46,015 bases of DNA from Bacteroidales bacterium UBA1195. GTDB taxonomy: Bacteria > Bacteroidota > Bacteroidia > Bacteroidales > WCHB1-69. Both the position numbers and the translations under genes were made by a program. Under the pieces are notes generated by a model. The model was given only the letters and a program-made list of their open reading frames with translations, was not told where the DNA came from and made no database searches. The stretch is from assembly GCA_002309855.1 (NCBI GenBank), contig DBYD01000022.1, positions 1-46,015 on the forward strand. The letters run 5' to 3'. How positions within the stretch are numbered: the first letter of the stretch is position 1; every line of letters starts with the position of its first letter. Shown piece by piece: positions 15,546-23,038 of this stretch.

Positions 15546-15902
15546 ATGAACTTTCCACAATTGGCAACTAACATACAGATTGCACACAATATGTTGCAGC
15601 AGAATGCGGTAAGAGCCGTTAACCAGAACGTCACTGCACGCAACTGGTTGGTTGGTTATTGGATAGTGGAATTTGAGCAGAATGGCGAAGACCGGGCAAA
15701 GTACGGTGACAAACTTCTTATTACGCTGGCAAAATCATTGAAAATTAAGGGGCTTGGTGCAACCATGTTGAGCAAATGCAGGATTTTCTTTTCCTTATAT
15801 CCGCAAGTGGGTGTACCTGTTCTACAATATATACGTAATAATTTTGGAAATCATTTTTTTCAGACAGTGTCTGAAAAATTAAATTTACCTGAAAACAAAT
15901 AA
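15546..15902 (+). pseudogene. Truncated DUF1016 (YhcG-type) nuclease gene, N-terminal domain only
   Basis: The 118-residue frame matches the DUF1016 N-terminal domain: VNQNVTARNWLVGYWIVEFE, then YGDKLLITLAKSLKIKGLG and SKCRIFFSLYP. Complete DUF1016 proteins are about 340-370 residues and carry a C-terminal PDDEXK nuclease domain, which is absent here, because the frame stops after KLNLPENK. The ATG at 15546 is chosen because the promoter box at 15514-15521 lies within the longer upstream frame. The gene starts 81 bp after the LuxE-like gene and is AT-rich compared with it, as expected for an inserted unit. A small functional HTH-like product is possible. Confidence 0.75.
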
Positions 15903-16016
15903 AGAAACATTGGTCACATTTATTAATAACGAATTGAAACAACTATAAATTAACAGAATAAGAATAAGAACAAGAAAATAACGTACTGAACATACATATT
16001 ATTTATATATTAGACA

Positions 16017-16180
16017 GATAGCGTTTGTGGCTATCCTTGAGTTCCAATTACCACAACGTCCTCGCAAGAGGACAAACACATCAAGGAGAGTTACCGATGC
16101 CGTATCTTTACGGCGTGGAATGACTTGTTGGATGTGTGGGCGTGGTAACCCGGAACTCAAGCAAGAATCAAATTCCACGC
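16017..16180 (+). ncRNA. Highly structured RNA leader in front of a small HTH gene
   Basis: Pairings seen by eye: hairpin 16017-16022/16030-16035; closing helix 16036-16045/16152-16161 (10 bp, CTTGAGTTCC with GGAACTCAAG); helix 16048-16054/16142-16148 (7 bp); hairpin 16058-16063/16068-16073 with the GNRA loop GCAA; helix 16076-16082/16131-16137 (7 bp); terminal hairpin 16097-16104/16109-16116 with loop TCTT. In addition, 16113-16121 (GCGTGGAAT) is perfectly complementary to 16172-16180 (ATTCCACGC), which ends 7 nt before the ATG at 16188. That pairing would compete with the terminal hairpin and cover the ribosome-binding region. The RNA resembles a riboswitch-like or autoregulatory leader. 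No match to a named RNA family is claimed. Confidence 0.75.
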
Positions 16181-16187
16181 TATTTTT

Positions 16188-16403
16188 ATGACGGAAATCA
16201 ATGAGATACATATCGGGAAACGCATCAGGGCGAAACTGAAGGAGCAGGGACGGACAACAGTATGGCTGGCCGCACAAATCCCCTGCACCCCGAACCACCT
16301 TTACAAGGTGTACGCCAAACGCGACATCAACACCGAGCTTCTGAAACGCATCTCCCAGATTTTGGGTTACAACTTTTTTGAGGACTTTATCCTAATTGGA
16401 TAG
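16188..16403 (+). CDS. Small XRE-like helix-turn-helix protein
   Basis: A 71-residue protein consisting almost only of a helix-turn-helix: IGKRIRAKLKEQGRTTVWLA, then AQIPCTPNHLYKVYAKRDIN and TELLKRISQILGYNFFEDF. The pattern of a first helix, an LAxxI...NHLYKV recognition unit and a closing RISQILGY helix is that of XRE/lambda-repressor-type domains. There is no effector domain. Its start codon lies 27 nt after the closing helix of a strongly folded RNA, so expression is probably controlled by that leader, possibly by the protein itself. Confidence 0.75.
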   Translation: MTEINEIHIGKRIRAKLKEQGRTTVWLAAQIPCTPNHLYKVYAKRDINTELLKRISQILGYNFFEDFILIG

Positions 16404-16458
16404 ATTTTACTATCTGTATTGGATAGACGGTTTTGCATTGAGAAACAAAGGAATGTTG

Positions 16459-16466
16459 TATTTTTG
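16459..16466 (+). promoter_or_regulatory. -7 promoter box for the PKD lipoprotein gene
   Basis: TATTTTTG fits TAnnTTTG and is followed by GCAAATT. A possible -33 TTG lies at 16438-16440. Two copies of ATTGGATAGA (16395-16404 and 16419-16428) lie just upstream, at the end of the HTH gene. Confidence 0.65.
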
Positions 16467-16492
16467 CAAATTATTTTTAAAAAATCATTCGT

Positions 16493-17086
16493 ATGCAAAA
16501 ATTAATTTATTTTACATGTTTTCTGTGCATTGCACTTCTTTCCCTGAACTCTTGTGAAAAGGAGGAGTTAAAAAACAAGAATGGATCTGATCCGTATGGG
16601 AATCCGGAACCTGAATTGGAAATCCAACCAACTGCCGATTTCATTTATCAACTGAACGCCTCGTTTAAAGTGTCTTTCCAAAGCAATTCGAAATACGCAA
16701 AATCCTTTTTGTGGAATATTGGTGACGGGACAACGTCTCCATCCGAAAATCCTGAACATACATATATGAGTATCGGAAAAAAAACAGTGACACTGACTGT
16801 TTATAACGGAAAGAAGTCTGATATGGCATATGCCGAAATTGACATGACTGGCTATATTACTTTGCAAAATAAATCATCTTATCCTTTTTCCGTAAAAATA
16901 GATAATGAATCTTACAAGTCTTTATCCGGAAAAACCAGCAGAACCTATAGTGTAAAACCAGGTTCCCATACAGTAAATGTCGAACAAGAAAGCGGTTACT
17001 ATTTGTGGGCGACAAAAAAAACCTTTAATCCGACATGTTACCCTGGCAATAAGACAGATTGTACATACAGTTTCACAGATGATTAA
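16493..17086 (+). CDS. Lipoprotein with a PKD domain
   Basis: A 197-residue protein with a lipoprotein signal peptide (FTCFLCIALLSLNSC, Cys at residue 21) and a short acidic linker. Then comes a PKD domain with its usual FLWNIGDGTTSPSENPEHTY core and GKKTVTLTVYNG strand. The C-terminal part (YITLQNKSSYPFSVKIDNE, later VKPGSHTVNVEQESGYYLW) is PEGA-like. The product should sit on the outer membrane and bind proteins or polysaccharide; no catalytic motif is seen. The coding sequence is AT-rich compared with the core genes, suggesting transfer. It precedes a barrel protein gene by 20 bp, so the two probably form one unit. Confidence 0.8.
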   Translation: MQKLIYFTCFLCIALLSLNSCEKEELKNKNGSDPYGNPEPELEIQPTADFIYQLNASFKVSFQSNSKYAKSFLWNIGDGTTSPSENPEHTYMSIGKKTVTLTVYNGKKSDMAYAEIDMTGYITLQNKSSYPFSVKIDNESYKSLSGKTSRTYSVKPGSHTVNVEQESGYYLWATKKTFNPTCYPGNKTDCTYSFTDD

Positions 17087-17106
17087 ACAGTTAAAATAAA
17101 ATAATT

Positions 17107-17757
17107 ATGAAAAAGTTTTTTATTATTGCATTCATTGTTTTAATTACCACACCTTCCTTTTCACAACTTGAAGGCCGTCGCCGACCTTTTGGAATCACAG
17201 CGGGTTTGTCAATCAAAAACACACAATGGACAGAAATGGATTATTTGGGAAATATCACACAACATAAAACGAACTTGTTCATGTTGGAAAAAGGGAATAC
17301 AAGCGTTTTTCAATTTGGGTTCACGATAATTCCTGAATTTAAATCTGGAGTAGGTATACAAACAGGTATTCATTTTGAATTTGCACATGATCAAATCATC
17401 TATTATGAAAACTATTTTGCTGAAAGTATTCAATCCTATTTTATAGGTGCACAAATTCCCATCAACTTACAGTATCGGTATGAATTTCAAAAAGGTGTAA
17501 GTCTATTGGCATATTCTGGGCCATCTCTTCATTACGGAGCAATTATTTACACCGATGAAGATTGGAATTCTGAAACGACAAATCATGTATTCGGTTGTCA
17601 GTGGAGTTTTGGTGGTGGAATACAGATTAACGGTTTTCAATTCCGTGTGACCACTAATTTGCCGCTGTTGCAATTTTATGTGGATGAGTATTTTGACGAA
17701 CAACTTTCCGTCAAAGTAAAGAATCCGGTAACATTTTCATTAAGTTATCTTTTCTAA
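17107..17757 (+). CDS. Outer-membrane beta-barrel protein (PorT-like fold)
   Basis: A 216-residue protein with a signal peptide (KKFFIIAFIVLITTPSFSQ) followed by strand-rich sequence typical of the outer membrane beta-barrel families of Bacteroidetes: FGITAGLSIKN, GVGIQTGIHFEFA, QIPINLQYRYEFQKG, VSLLAYSGPSL and FGGGIQINGFQFRVTT, ending in the aromatic FSLSYLF. About eight strands are expected. It follows the PKD lipoprotein by 20 bp and shares its low GC content, so a lipoprotein-barrel pair is likely. No specific function can be assigned. Confidence 0.8.
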   Translation: MKKFFIIAFIVLITTPSFSQLEGRRRPFGITAGLSIKNTQWTEMDYLGNITQHKTNLFMLEKGNTSVFQFGFTIIPEFKSGVGIQTGIHFEFAHDQIIYYENYFAESIQSYFIGAQIPINLQYRYEFQKGVSLLAYSGPSLHYGAIIYTDEDWNSETTNHVFGCQWSFGGGIQINGFQFRVTTNLPLLQFYVDEYFDEQLSVKVKNPVTFSLSYLF

Positions 17758-17794
17758 ACTGGCCGGTTCATCGCAGGCGCAGATCGTTTATTAG

Positions 17795-17929
17795 AAATAC
17801 CGTTGGAGCACGCCGCTCTATTATCTTGACGGCAGCACCCTGCGAATAAAGGATCGCTGGGGTGCTGCAGTATATTTCTTTGATTTCACTCCTAAGCAAT
17901 GGCAGATTGCCTGCCTGATACTGATGTGA
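17795..17929 (+). pseudogene. Possible C-terminal remnant of an unidentified gene
   Basis: Between a TAG at 17792-17794 and a TGA at 17927-17929 the frame reads like protein (YRWSTPLYYLDGSTLRIKD, then RWGAAVYFFDFTPKQWQIAC). There is no start codon. The same stretch holds a 9-bp inverted repeat, GCAGCACCC at 17832-17840 and GGGTGCTGC at 17860-17868, which could act as a terminator for the barrel gene. It is either a gene fragment or a fortuitous open frame. Confidence 0.3.
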
Positions 17930-17948
17930 GAGAAAAGCATTACCTTTC

Positions 17949-18869
17949 TCAAAGTGTTTTACATGCCATAAGAAGTTCCTCCGCCCCCATCTCCATCTTT
18001 GAGAAGGCGAACCATTTTTTCCCGAGGTCTTTCAGCGAAGCTCCGATATGATAGACTGTGCTGTCGATGCAGAGGAAGCGGTCATGAACCTTGTCAAACA
18101 CCTTAACTTCTATTGGTCGGTATTGTGCGTTGTGCTTGACAAGGTCCAATTCCAACTTTGATGAAACAGCTTTGGTGAAGATGGTTGCGGAAACGTTTTC
18201 TCTGCGCTTGTCCAGCATGGTAAGCACCGTGTCGTCCACATAGTTGTCGAACAGCACAATGCTTTCCTTCGCGGAGCGCACCAAGTCGCTCACAAACGAG
18301 TAGGCGTCAAAGATTTGCCCGTCATAAAAAATGCCTTGTGATGGTTGCAAATCAGCATCAATACGTTTAAATACCTCATCAAGCCTTTTGTCAGTAAGCA
18401 GCTGGTGATGCTCCAACGACTCCAGTCTTTGAAAAACCATTGCATTGGTAATCATAAATCTGCGCATGGCCGTGAATGCCCTCATGATACGGATGTTTAC
18501 CTTAACGGCAGTCGGTGAACGGAGCACGCCACTTAGCATTGCAATGCCGTTTTCTGTGAAGACATATGGCAGATACTTAATGTTATGACCTCTGCTATTG
18601 TTCAAGGTCACAAATTGTGACCTTGAACATACTGCCTCATCTTGTGTCAGTTGGAACATAAAATCTGTTGGAAACCGTTCAATGTTACGTTTTACGGCCT
18701 GGTTCAGAACTTTTGTCTCCACGCCATACAGCATTGCCAAATCGCGGTCTAGCATCACCTGCACGCCGCGTATGGTGAGAATCATCTTTTCAATGTCCGC
18801 CACAGGCACAAGGTCGTTGCAATTTGCTACGACCTCGTTGTTTTCCGAAATAATATCAGGTTTTTCCAT
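17949..18869 (-). CDS. ORF6N-domain protein with C-terminal PLD-like region
   Basis: A 306-residue protein. Residues about 20-105 form an ORF6N domain (VADIEKMILTIRGVQVMLDR, then LYGVETKVLNQAVKRN, FPTDFMFQLT and a YLPYVFTENGIAMLSGVLRS core), a DNA-binding module known from phage antirepressor-like proteins. A coiled middle (QRLESLEHHQLLTDKRLDEV) leads to a C-terminal region with phospholipase-D-like features: LFDNYVDDTVLTML, then HDRFLCIDSTVYHIGASLKD, where an H-x-R/K-like motif is followed by the GASLKDLGKKWFAFSK strand. Such proteins are frequent single accessory genes in Bacteroidales. A decayed copy of its 3' end lies at 21608-21665, so related genes have moved or recombined in this region. 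Confidence 0.85.
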   Translation of the reverse strand: MEKPDIISENNEVVANCNDLVPVADIEKMILTIRGVQVMLDRDLAMLYGVETKVLNQAVKRNIERFPTDFMFQLTQDEAVCSRSQFVTLNNSRGHNIKYLPYVFTENGIAMLSGVLRSPTAVKVNIRIMRAFTAMRRFMITNAMVFQRLESLEHHQLLTDKRLDEVFKRIDADLQPSQGIFYDGQIFDAYSFVSDLVRSAKESIVLFDNYVDDTVLTMLDKRRENVSATIFTKAVSSKLELDLVKHNAQYRPIEVKVFDKVHDRFLCIDSTVYHIGASLKDLGKKWFAFSKMEMGAEELLMACKTL

Positions 18870-18981
18870 GTCATTTCATTTTTTAATGTTCCAAAAACGG
18901 AACGTATGTTTATTATGATAACGAACAGGCAACACTTCATATTGCTTTCAAGCCAAAAAAATTCCGAAGAGAAACATTAGA

Positions 18982-19040
18982 CAAAACTTTTTTCCCTCCC
19001 ACGTGGAATCCGTGTCGGGTTTTTGATTACCTTTGCAAAC
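18982..19040 (+). promoter_or_regulatory. Shared 5' module, copy B, with -7 box at 19028-19035
   Basis: It begins CAAAACTTTTTTCC, includes CCCACGTGGAATCCGTGTCGG and ends TTTTTGATTACCTTTGCAAA. It matches copies C and D closely from the CTTTTTT run to the -7 box, which is TACCTTTG here. It serves the AbiE operon. Confidence 0.8.
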
Positions 19041-19063
19041 TGAAAATACAAATAATTCGTATT

Positions 19064-19636
19064 ATGAGTTCGCAAAATAATGCGCTGAAATTGATGCTGT
19101 CGGACAAGAGGACCGTATTCACCATACAGTCAATGGTGATGCTTTCAGGCATATCCGATGGAAACCGGCTGGCAAAAATGATGAATTATTATGTAAAAAA
19201 AGGGGAAATCATGAATCCACGACGTGGAATATATACCAAACCGGCATACAATGCAGAGGAACTGGCATGTGCCATTTTCCATCCGTCATATATCTCCTTG
19301 GAGTATGTTTTGAAACAGGCGGGTGTGATATTCCAATACGACTCAACAATCACCTCCATAAGCTATCTGTCCCGTTATGTGGAGGTTGATGGCCGAGCCT
19401 ATTCATTCCGTCAAATCAAGCCCGAAATCTGGATGGACCTCTCAGGAATAAGACAAGTTGGAAACATTTGCATTGCCACACCGGAACGCGCTTTTTTGGA
19501 CATGCTCTACCTGAGTGACGGAAACTGTCACTTCGACAATCCGCATCCGATCAAATGCAAGGAAGTGAAGGCTCTGCTTCCCTCATATCATTCCAAAACT
19601 TTGGCGCAAACAGCCGCAAAATTGTTAAATCTCTGA
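19064..19636 (+). CDS. AbiEi-type antitoxin (type IV toxin-antitoxin)
   Basis: A 190-residue protein resembling AbiEi antitoxins of Bacteroidetes. An N-terminal winged-helix-like part (KRTVFTIQSMVMLSGISDGN, then NYYVKKGEIMNPRRGIYTKP) is followed by the body (YISLEYVLKQAGVIFQYDST, then GNICIATPERAFLDMLYLSD). These proteins act as DNA-binding repressors of their own operon and oppose the AbiEii nucleotidyltransferase toxin. The toxin gene follows 3 bp downstream, which supports the assignment. The promoter is copy B of the shared 5' module. Confidence 0.85.
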   Translation: MSSQNNALKLMLSDKRTVFTIQSMVMLSGISDGNRLAKMMNYYVKKGEIMNPRRGIYTKPAYNAEELACAIFHPSYISLEYVLKQAGVIFQYDSTITSISYLSRYVEVDGRAYSFRQIKPEIWMDLSGIRQVGNICIATPERAFLDMLYLSDGNCHFDNPHPIKCKEVKALLPSYHSKTLAQTAAKLLNL

Positions 19637-19639
19637 AAC

Positions 19640-20512
19640 ATGGACATTGCAAAACACCGATACTTCATGATGCAAGTGCTGCTTGCCATTTTCCGTGACA
19701 AGGAGCTTTCCGTCCAACTGGCTTTCAAGGGCGGCACATCACTGTTGCTGTTCCACCAGCTTCCACGTTTTTCCACCGATTTGGACTTTAATCTGTTAGA
19801 TGAAACCCAAGCGGCGGAAGTTTTTCGGAAAGTACGTCACATCCTGTTGAAATACGGTAAAATAGACGATGAAGCACTGAAATTTTACGGCCCGATTCTG
19901 GTGCTTAACTATGGGGGCGGAAACCGCATGTTAAAAATTGAAATATCAACGCGCCAATACGACAATCACTATGAAATCAAGACATTGGCGGGAACCGATG
20001 TGCGTGTGATGACCCTCCCGGACATGTTTGCCCACAAACTGTGCGCACTGGGGGAACGGGTAACTCCACGCGATATTTTTGATGTATGGTTTTTCCTTCA
20101 CAAGAACACCGGAATCAACCCGCATATCATCCAGTTACGCACTGGGCTGGATGTCACAGATTATGTGACACTATGCGCAGAACGGGTCAGGAACACAAGC
20201 CCAAAAACGCTTGTACAGGGGCTTGGCGAACTGTTGGACGGGAATGTGACCAAATCGTTTGTGAAAAACAGCATGATAGAAGAAACAGCATCCCTTCTTG
20301 AACTATTCTCCCTGTCACCGATAATTGCAGGCCAACCTGTTACAGAAAGAATGCAAATACTTGATGCACACCCTGAAATATTGGAAAAACTTGAAAAGAA
20401 CGATATAGACATCAGTATCGTGAGTGAAAAGCAGATGCTTCAAATCATCAGGGAACACGCGACAGTGGAAATCCCGAACCGGAAAGGTAACAAGGTAACG
20501 TTTTCCCTGTAA
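19640..20512 (+). CDS. AbiEii/AbiGii-type nucleotidyltransferase toxin
   Basis: A 290-residue protein of the AbiEii family. The nucleotidyltransferase core shows FKGGTSLLLF and the metal-binding RFSTDLDF motif near residues 30-52. These are followed by LKIEISTRQYD, MFAHKLCALGERVTPRDIFD and a helical C-terminus. AbiEii toxins transfer nucleotides to tRNA or other targets and can cause abortive phage infection. The gene appears intact and lies 3 bp after its antitoxin, unlike the truncated units around it. The gene 20516-20977 begins 3 bp later, so it may be part of the same transcript. Confidence 0.9.
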   Translation: MDIAKHRYFMMQVLLAIFRDKELSVQLAFKGGTSLLLFHQLPRFSTDLDFNLLDETQAAEVFRKVRHILLKYGKIDDEALKFYGPILVLNYGGGNRMLKIEISTRQYDNHYEIKTLAGTDVRVMTLPDMFAHKLCALGERVTPRDIFDVWFFLHKNTGINPHIIQLRTGLDVTDYVTLCAERVRNTSPKTLVQGLGELLDGNVTKSFVKNSMIEETASLLELFSLSPIIAGQPVTERMQILDAHPEILEKLEKNDIDISIVSEKQMLQIIREHATVEIPNRKGNKVTFSL

Positions 20513-20515
20513 AAC

Positions 20516-20977
20516 ATGCAACTGACCATCCGACATATCCGCCACTGGTACGAACCGAAGCTGCCCCATGCGGTTTTCCTTGACGGGCTATTTGCCGGCA
20601 TGATGCAAGGCGACCGGCTGCAGGTGGAGGTGCCTCCGGGCGTCTACAGCCTGCGTGTGCAGTGCGGCGGCAGACTTCCCATTGGCAAAAGCGGCAGGAG
20701 CATCGACCTGTCCCTTTCATCCACAGTGCCGGTGACTGTCCAGTACGGGTCAGGGACGGTTTGCGAGTTCCACGACCGCGAGCGGCTCTGGAACCTGCTG
20801 TTTGACGCCGATCTGGTGGCATGGCTGGTGTCGCTGTTCGTGACAATGCCGCCGCTCTACAAGATACTTTCCAATGCCTTTTTTGTAATTTGGCTGGTTC
20901 GGCTTTTCCTGATAAGGAAACGGTATTACAAAATAATTGTCCGGACTTCAAGTTCCACGTCAGTATCCGGCCGGTAA
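20516..20977 (+). CDS. Hypothetical protein with C-terminal membrane segment
   Basis: A 153-residue protein that is not recognised. The first half is beta-rich (HAVFLDGLFAGMMQGDRLQV, then EVPPGVYSLRVQCGGRLPIG), resembling a PEGA-like surface domain. The second half has hydrophobic segments (LVAWLVSLFVTMPPLYKIL; AFFVIWLVRLFLI) that would anchor it in a membrane. The last 16 residues (IIVRTSSSTSVSGR) look unnatural, while the neighbouring frame continues with protein-like CPDFKFHVSIRPVKDDSVIV. A frameshift near 20930-20940, an A/T-rich stretch, is possible. The gene starts 3 bp after the AbiEii toxin and is followed by copy C of the shared 5' module. Confidence 0.6.
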   Translation: MQLTIRHIRHWYEPKLPHAVFLDGLFAGMMQGDRLQVEVPPGVYSLRVQCGGRLPIGKSGRSIDLSLSSTVPVTVQYGSGTVCEFHDRERLWNLLFDADLVAWLVSLFVTMPPLYKILSNAFFVIWLVRLFLIRKRYYKIIVRTSSSTSVSGR

Positions 20978-21006
20978 AAGACGATTCCGTTATTGTTGCC
21001 TGTTGG

Positions 21007-21068
21007 CAAAAACTTTTTCCCCCTCTATGCGGAATCCGTGTCGGGATTTTGAGTATTTTTGCAAAAAA
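21007..21068 (+). promoter_or_regulatory. Shared 5' module, copy C, with -7 box at 21054-21061
   Basis: It begins CAAAAACTTTTTCCCCC, includes ATGCGGAATCCGTGTCGGG and ends ATTTTGAGTATTTTTGCAAA. The -7 box is TATTTTTG. It is the fullest copy and agrees with copy A on both sides of copy A's 13-bp gap. Confidence 0.8.
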
Positions 21069-21120
21069 TATTTTTTGTGAAAAAATTGAAAATTTGACAA
21101 ATATTTAAACAAAAGACATC

Positions 21121-21618
21121 ATGGAAAACACTGGTGATATCATTATTTACCAGACCGATGACGGCCTGACAAAAATTGATGTGAAATTGGATCATGACAC
21201 CGTATGGCTTAACCAGCAACAGATGGTTCTTCTTTTTCACTCCAGTAAATCAAACATCAGTGAACACATAAAGCATATTTTTGCTGAAGGAGAATTGGAG
21301 GAGGATTCAGTTGTTCGGAAATTCCGAACAACTGCCGATGACGGTAAAAAATATGAAGTGACATTCTACAACCTTGACATGATCATTTCGCTCGGATACC
21401 GTATCAAATCAATCATCGCGACACGTTTCCGCATTTGGGCAACGCAACGGTTGAAGGAATATATGATTAAGGGATTCACCATGGATGATGAACGGCTGAA
21501 AGGTAATGGCGGCGGCAAATACCGTAAATACCAGAACAACACACTTTCACCAGTTGAAAAGGCTTATTTGGAGACCATCAGGGAAACGGCCAAACTTGTT
21601 AAAGAAAACATGCCATAA
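21121..21618 (+). pseudogene. Truncated RhuM-family (virulence protein) gene
   Basis: The 165-residue frame matches the N-terminal half of RhuM-family proteins: IIIYQTDDGLTKIDVKLDHD, then VWLNQQQMVLLFHSSKSNIS, YNLDMIISLGYRIKS and the MDDERLKGNGGGKY segment. Intact members are about 330 residues and continue with a conserved helix-rich half that is missing. After KYRK the sequence leaves the family pattern, and the final codons (KENMP) are read from DNA that is a decayed ORF6N gene end. The protein is therefore probably non-functional or reduced to its DNA-binding part. It is driven by copy C of the shared 5' module. Confidence 0.75.
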
Positions 21619-21665
21619 GTAGTTCTTCCGCCTCCATCGCATATTAGATAAGGCGAACCGTTTAC
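21608..21665 (-). pseudogene. Decayed 3' end of an ORF6N-type gene
   Basis: On the minus strand this gives KRFALSNM and, after a one-base deletion, MEAEELLMAC, matching the C-terminus of the intact ORF6N protein encoded at 17949-18869 (KKWFAFSKM and MGAEELLMAC). At DNA level it corresponds to 17961-18017 with about eight differences. It sits between the RhuM stop and the stop of the YARHG gene, overlapping both by a few bases. Confidence 0.75.
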
Positions 21666-22882
21666 CACGCCGCCATCCACTTCCGCTCGTTCTCGGTCAG
21701 CACCACCGATTTGCGATCATAGTCCGGATCAGGCAGGTACCATTGGGTGGACTCATAAAACTGCTGCATCTTTTTGTTCCGGAAACGGCGGCCACGGTAG
21801 GCGTATGGCAGTTCCCGCAAAAGGCGGCACTGAAGGCGGGAAAACTGCGCCAACGGAACCCCTATATATTCAAAAAAGGATGAGTCAATATAGGGACTCA
21901 AATCGCAACGCGCCCATCTGATTGCATCCATCATATCAGCTGCTGTGGGTTTATCTCCCGCCCAACTCATTTCCCACAACAGCTGGATAAACATCGGTTT
22001 GACAACCAACAATTCATCTTCAGGATGAAAATTATTCCGGTGAAAGGTGACACCACCTTTCAGCACATGAAAAAAGGTCACGGGCATTTCATAAAGCGAA
22101 TCCTCGCTTGTTCTTCCGCAACCCTCAAACTGCCAGTCCCGCGCATTTTTGAAAAAGGAGTTTCTGACCATAAAGGACTCAAAATTCCCCATCCTGAGGT
22201 GCAGCGTAAAATCGTCAATGCCATTGTTCGCCCAGCGGTTGGCAGCGGTCAATGTGTAAGGGAACCAATACTCGTCCCCCTGATGTGCGGAAAGCGAATA
22301 ATGGTAGGTGTGCTGTATGATGTTCAGCCCTTTGCGGAAAAGCACCTTGAAATGATAGACATAATCAAAATTAGTTTTAGGATAGACACGCGGCATTTCA
22401 ATACTGTCAAAAAAATTACCGCAGACAACGGAATCCAAACCGGCTATTTTCCCGTCCTGCATATAGGCCGGAATAAAACCGGACACACTGTCTCCCAGAT
22501 AACGTGGAAATATGCTCCTTTCAACCTGTGCGATTCCATAAGACAAGGGTATTCCGTTCACCGTCACACTGAAATTCCGGATAAAGGGATGCGCTGGAAA
22601 CGAACGCCGCCTTTCAGCATAGGAATGCTCCGGTGCACCCGCCTCAAAACCGACCAGCAGCTCCTTCTCCTCCGCCGGATTGAAAAACTCATAATAGACG
22701 TTCACCTCCAAATGGTCACCCACACGTGTGATTGTCAGCACCTCCTTCTGCACCCGGATGTCAGTCTCCATTATCGGGACCAACTGGTTCCCAGAGGCTC
22801 GGAACACTCCGTCATTGGCGGAGGCCCGCCCCACAAAACCGCCTGCCACAACAAGCAAAAACAAAAAACGAAACGCTTTCAT
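21662..22882 (-). CDS. Exported protein with C-terminal YARHG domain
   Basis: A 406-residue protein starting at the Met of MKAFRFLFLLVVAGGFVGRA, a clear signal peptide. The longer upstream frame begins inside the inserted BRO unit and is not used. The body (LEVNVYYEFFNPAEEKELLV, GFEAGAPEHS, FDYVYHFKVLFRKGLNIIQH) resembles DUF4424-like periplasmic proteins. The end is a YARHG domain (LLRELPYAYRGRRFRNKKMQ, then FYESTQWYLPDP). YARHG domains are extracellular or periplasmic and are presumed to bind peptidoglycan or peptides. The first nine bases of the gene and its leader belong to a 60-bp repeat duplicated at 23394-23453. Confidence 0.8.
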   Translation of the reverse strand: MKAFRFLFLLVVAGGFVGRASANDGVFRASGNQLVPIMETDIRVQKEVLTITRVGDHLEVNVYYEFFNPAEEKELLVGFEAGAPEHSYAERRRSFPAHPFIRNFSVTVNGIPLSYGIAQVERSIFPRYLGDSVSGFIPAYMQDGKIAGLDSVVCGNFFDSIEMPRVYPKTNFDYVYHFKVLFRKGLNIIQHTYHYSLSAHQGDEYWFPYTLTAANRWANNGIDDFTLHLRMGNFESFMVRNSFFKNARDWQFEGCGRTSEDSLYEMPVTFFHVLKGGVTFHRNNFHPEDELLVVKPMFIQLLWEMSWAGDKPTAADMMDAIRWARCDLSPYIDSSFFEYIGVPLAQFSRLQCRLLRELPYAYRGRRFRNKKMQQFYESTQWYLPDPDYDRKSVVLTENERKWMAAW

Positions 22883-22933
22883 CTGTTTATTTTTCTGTTT
22901 AGAACGGAAGAAACGCAGCATTATTGCCCCGCA
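22874..22933. repeat. 60-bp direct repeat, copy 1
   Basis: Identical over all 60 bases to 23394-23453. It covers the first three codons (ATG AAA GCG, minus strand) and the leader of the YARHG gene. Its right edge abuts the start of shared 5' module copy D. Confidence 0.97.
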
Positions 22934-22990
22934 AAAACTTTTTTCCACTCCCACGCGGAATCCGTATCGGGATTATGAGTATTTTTGCGG
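22931..22990 (+). promoter_or_regulatory. Shared 5' module, copy D, with -7 box at 22980-22987
   Basis: It begins GCAAAAACTTTTTTCC, includes CCCACGCGGAATCCGTATCGG and ends GATTATGAGTATTTTTGCGG. The -7 box is TATTTTTG. It directly follows the 60-bp repeat and precedes the BRO-N gene. Confidence 0.8.
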
Positions 22991-23038
22991 ATTCAAAATA
23001 ATATGACATGAAAGAAATGAACAAAGCACAAATGTAAC

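Noticed and set aside
16017..16180. tRNA, tmRNA or hammerhead ribozyme
   Set aside because: There is no acceptor stem with CCA, no TPsiC or anticodon arm, no tag-peptide frame and no CTGATGA core.
22883..22954. Longer start for the YARHG protein
   Set aside because: It would begin inside the inserted BRO unit and place 24 charged residues before a normal signal peptide.
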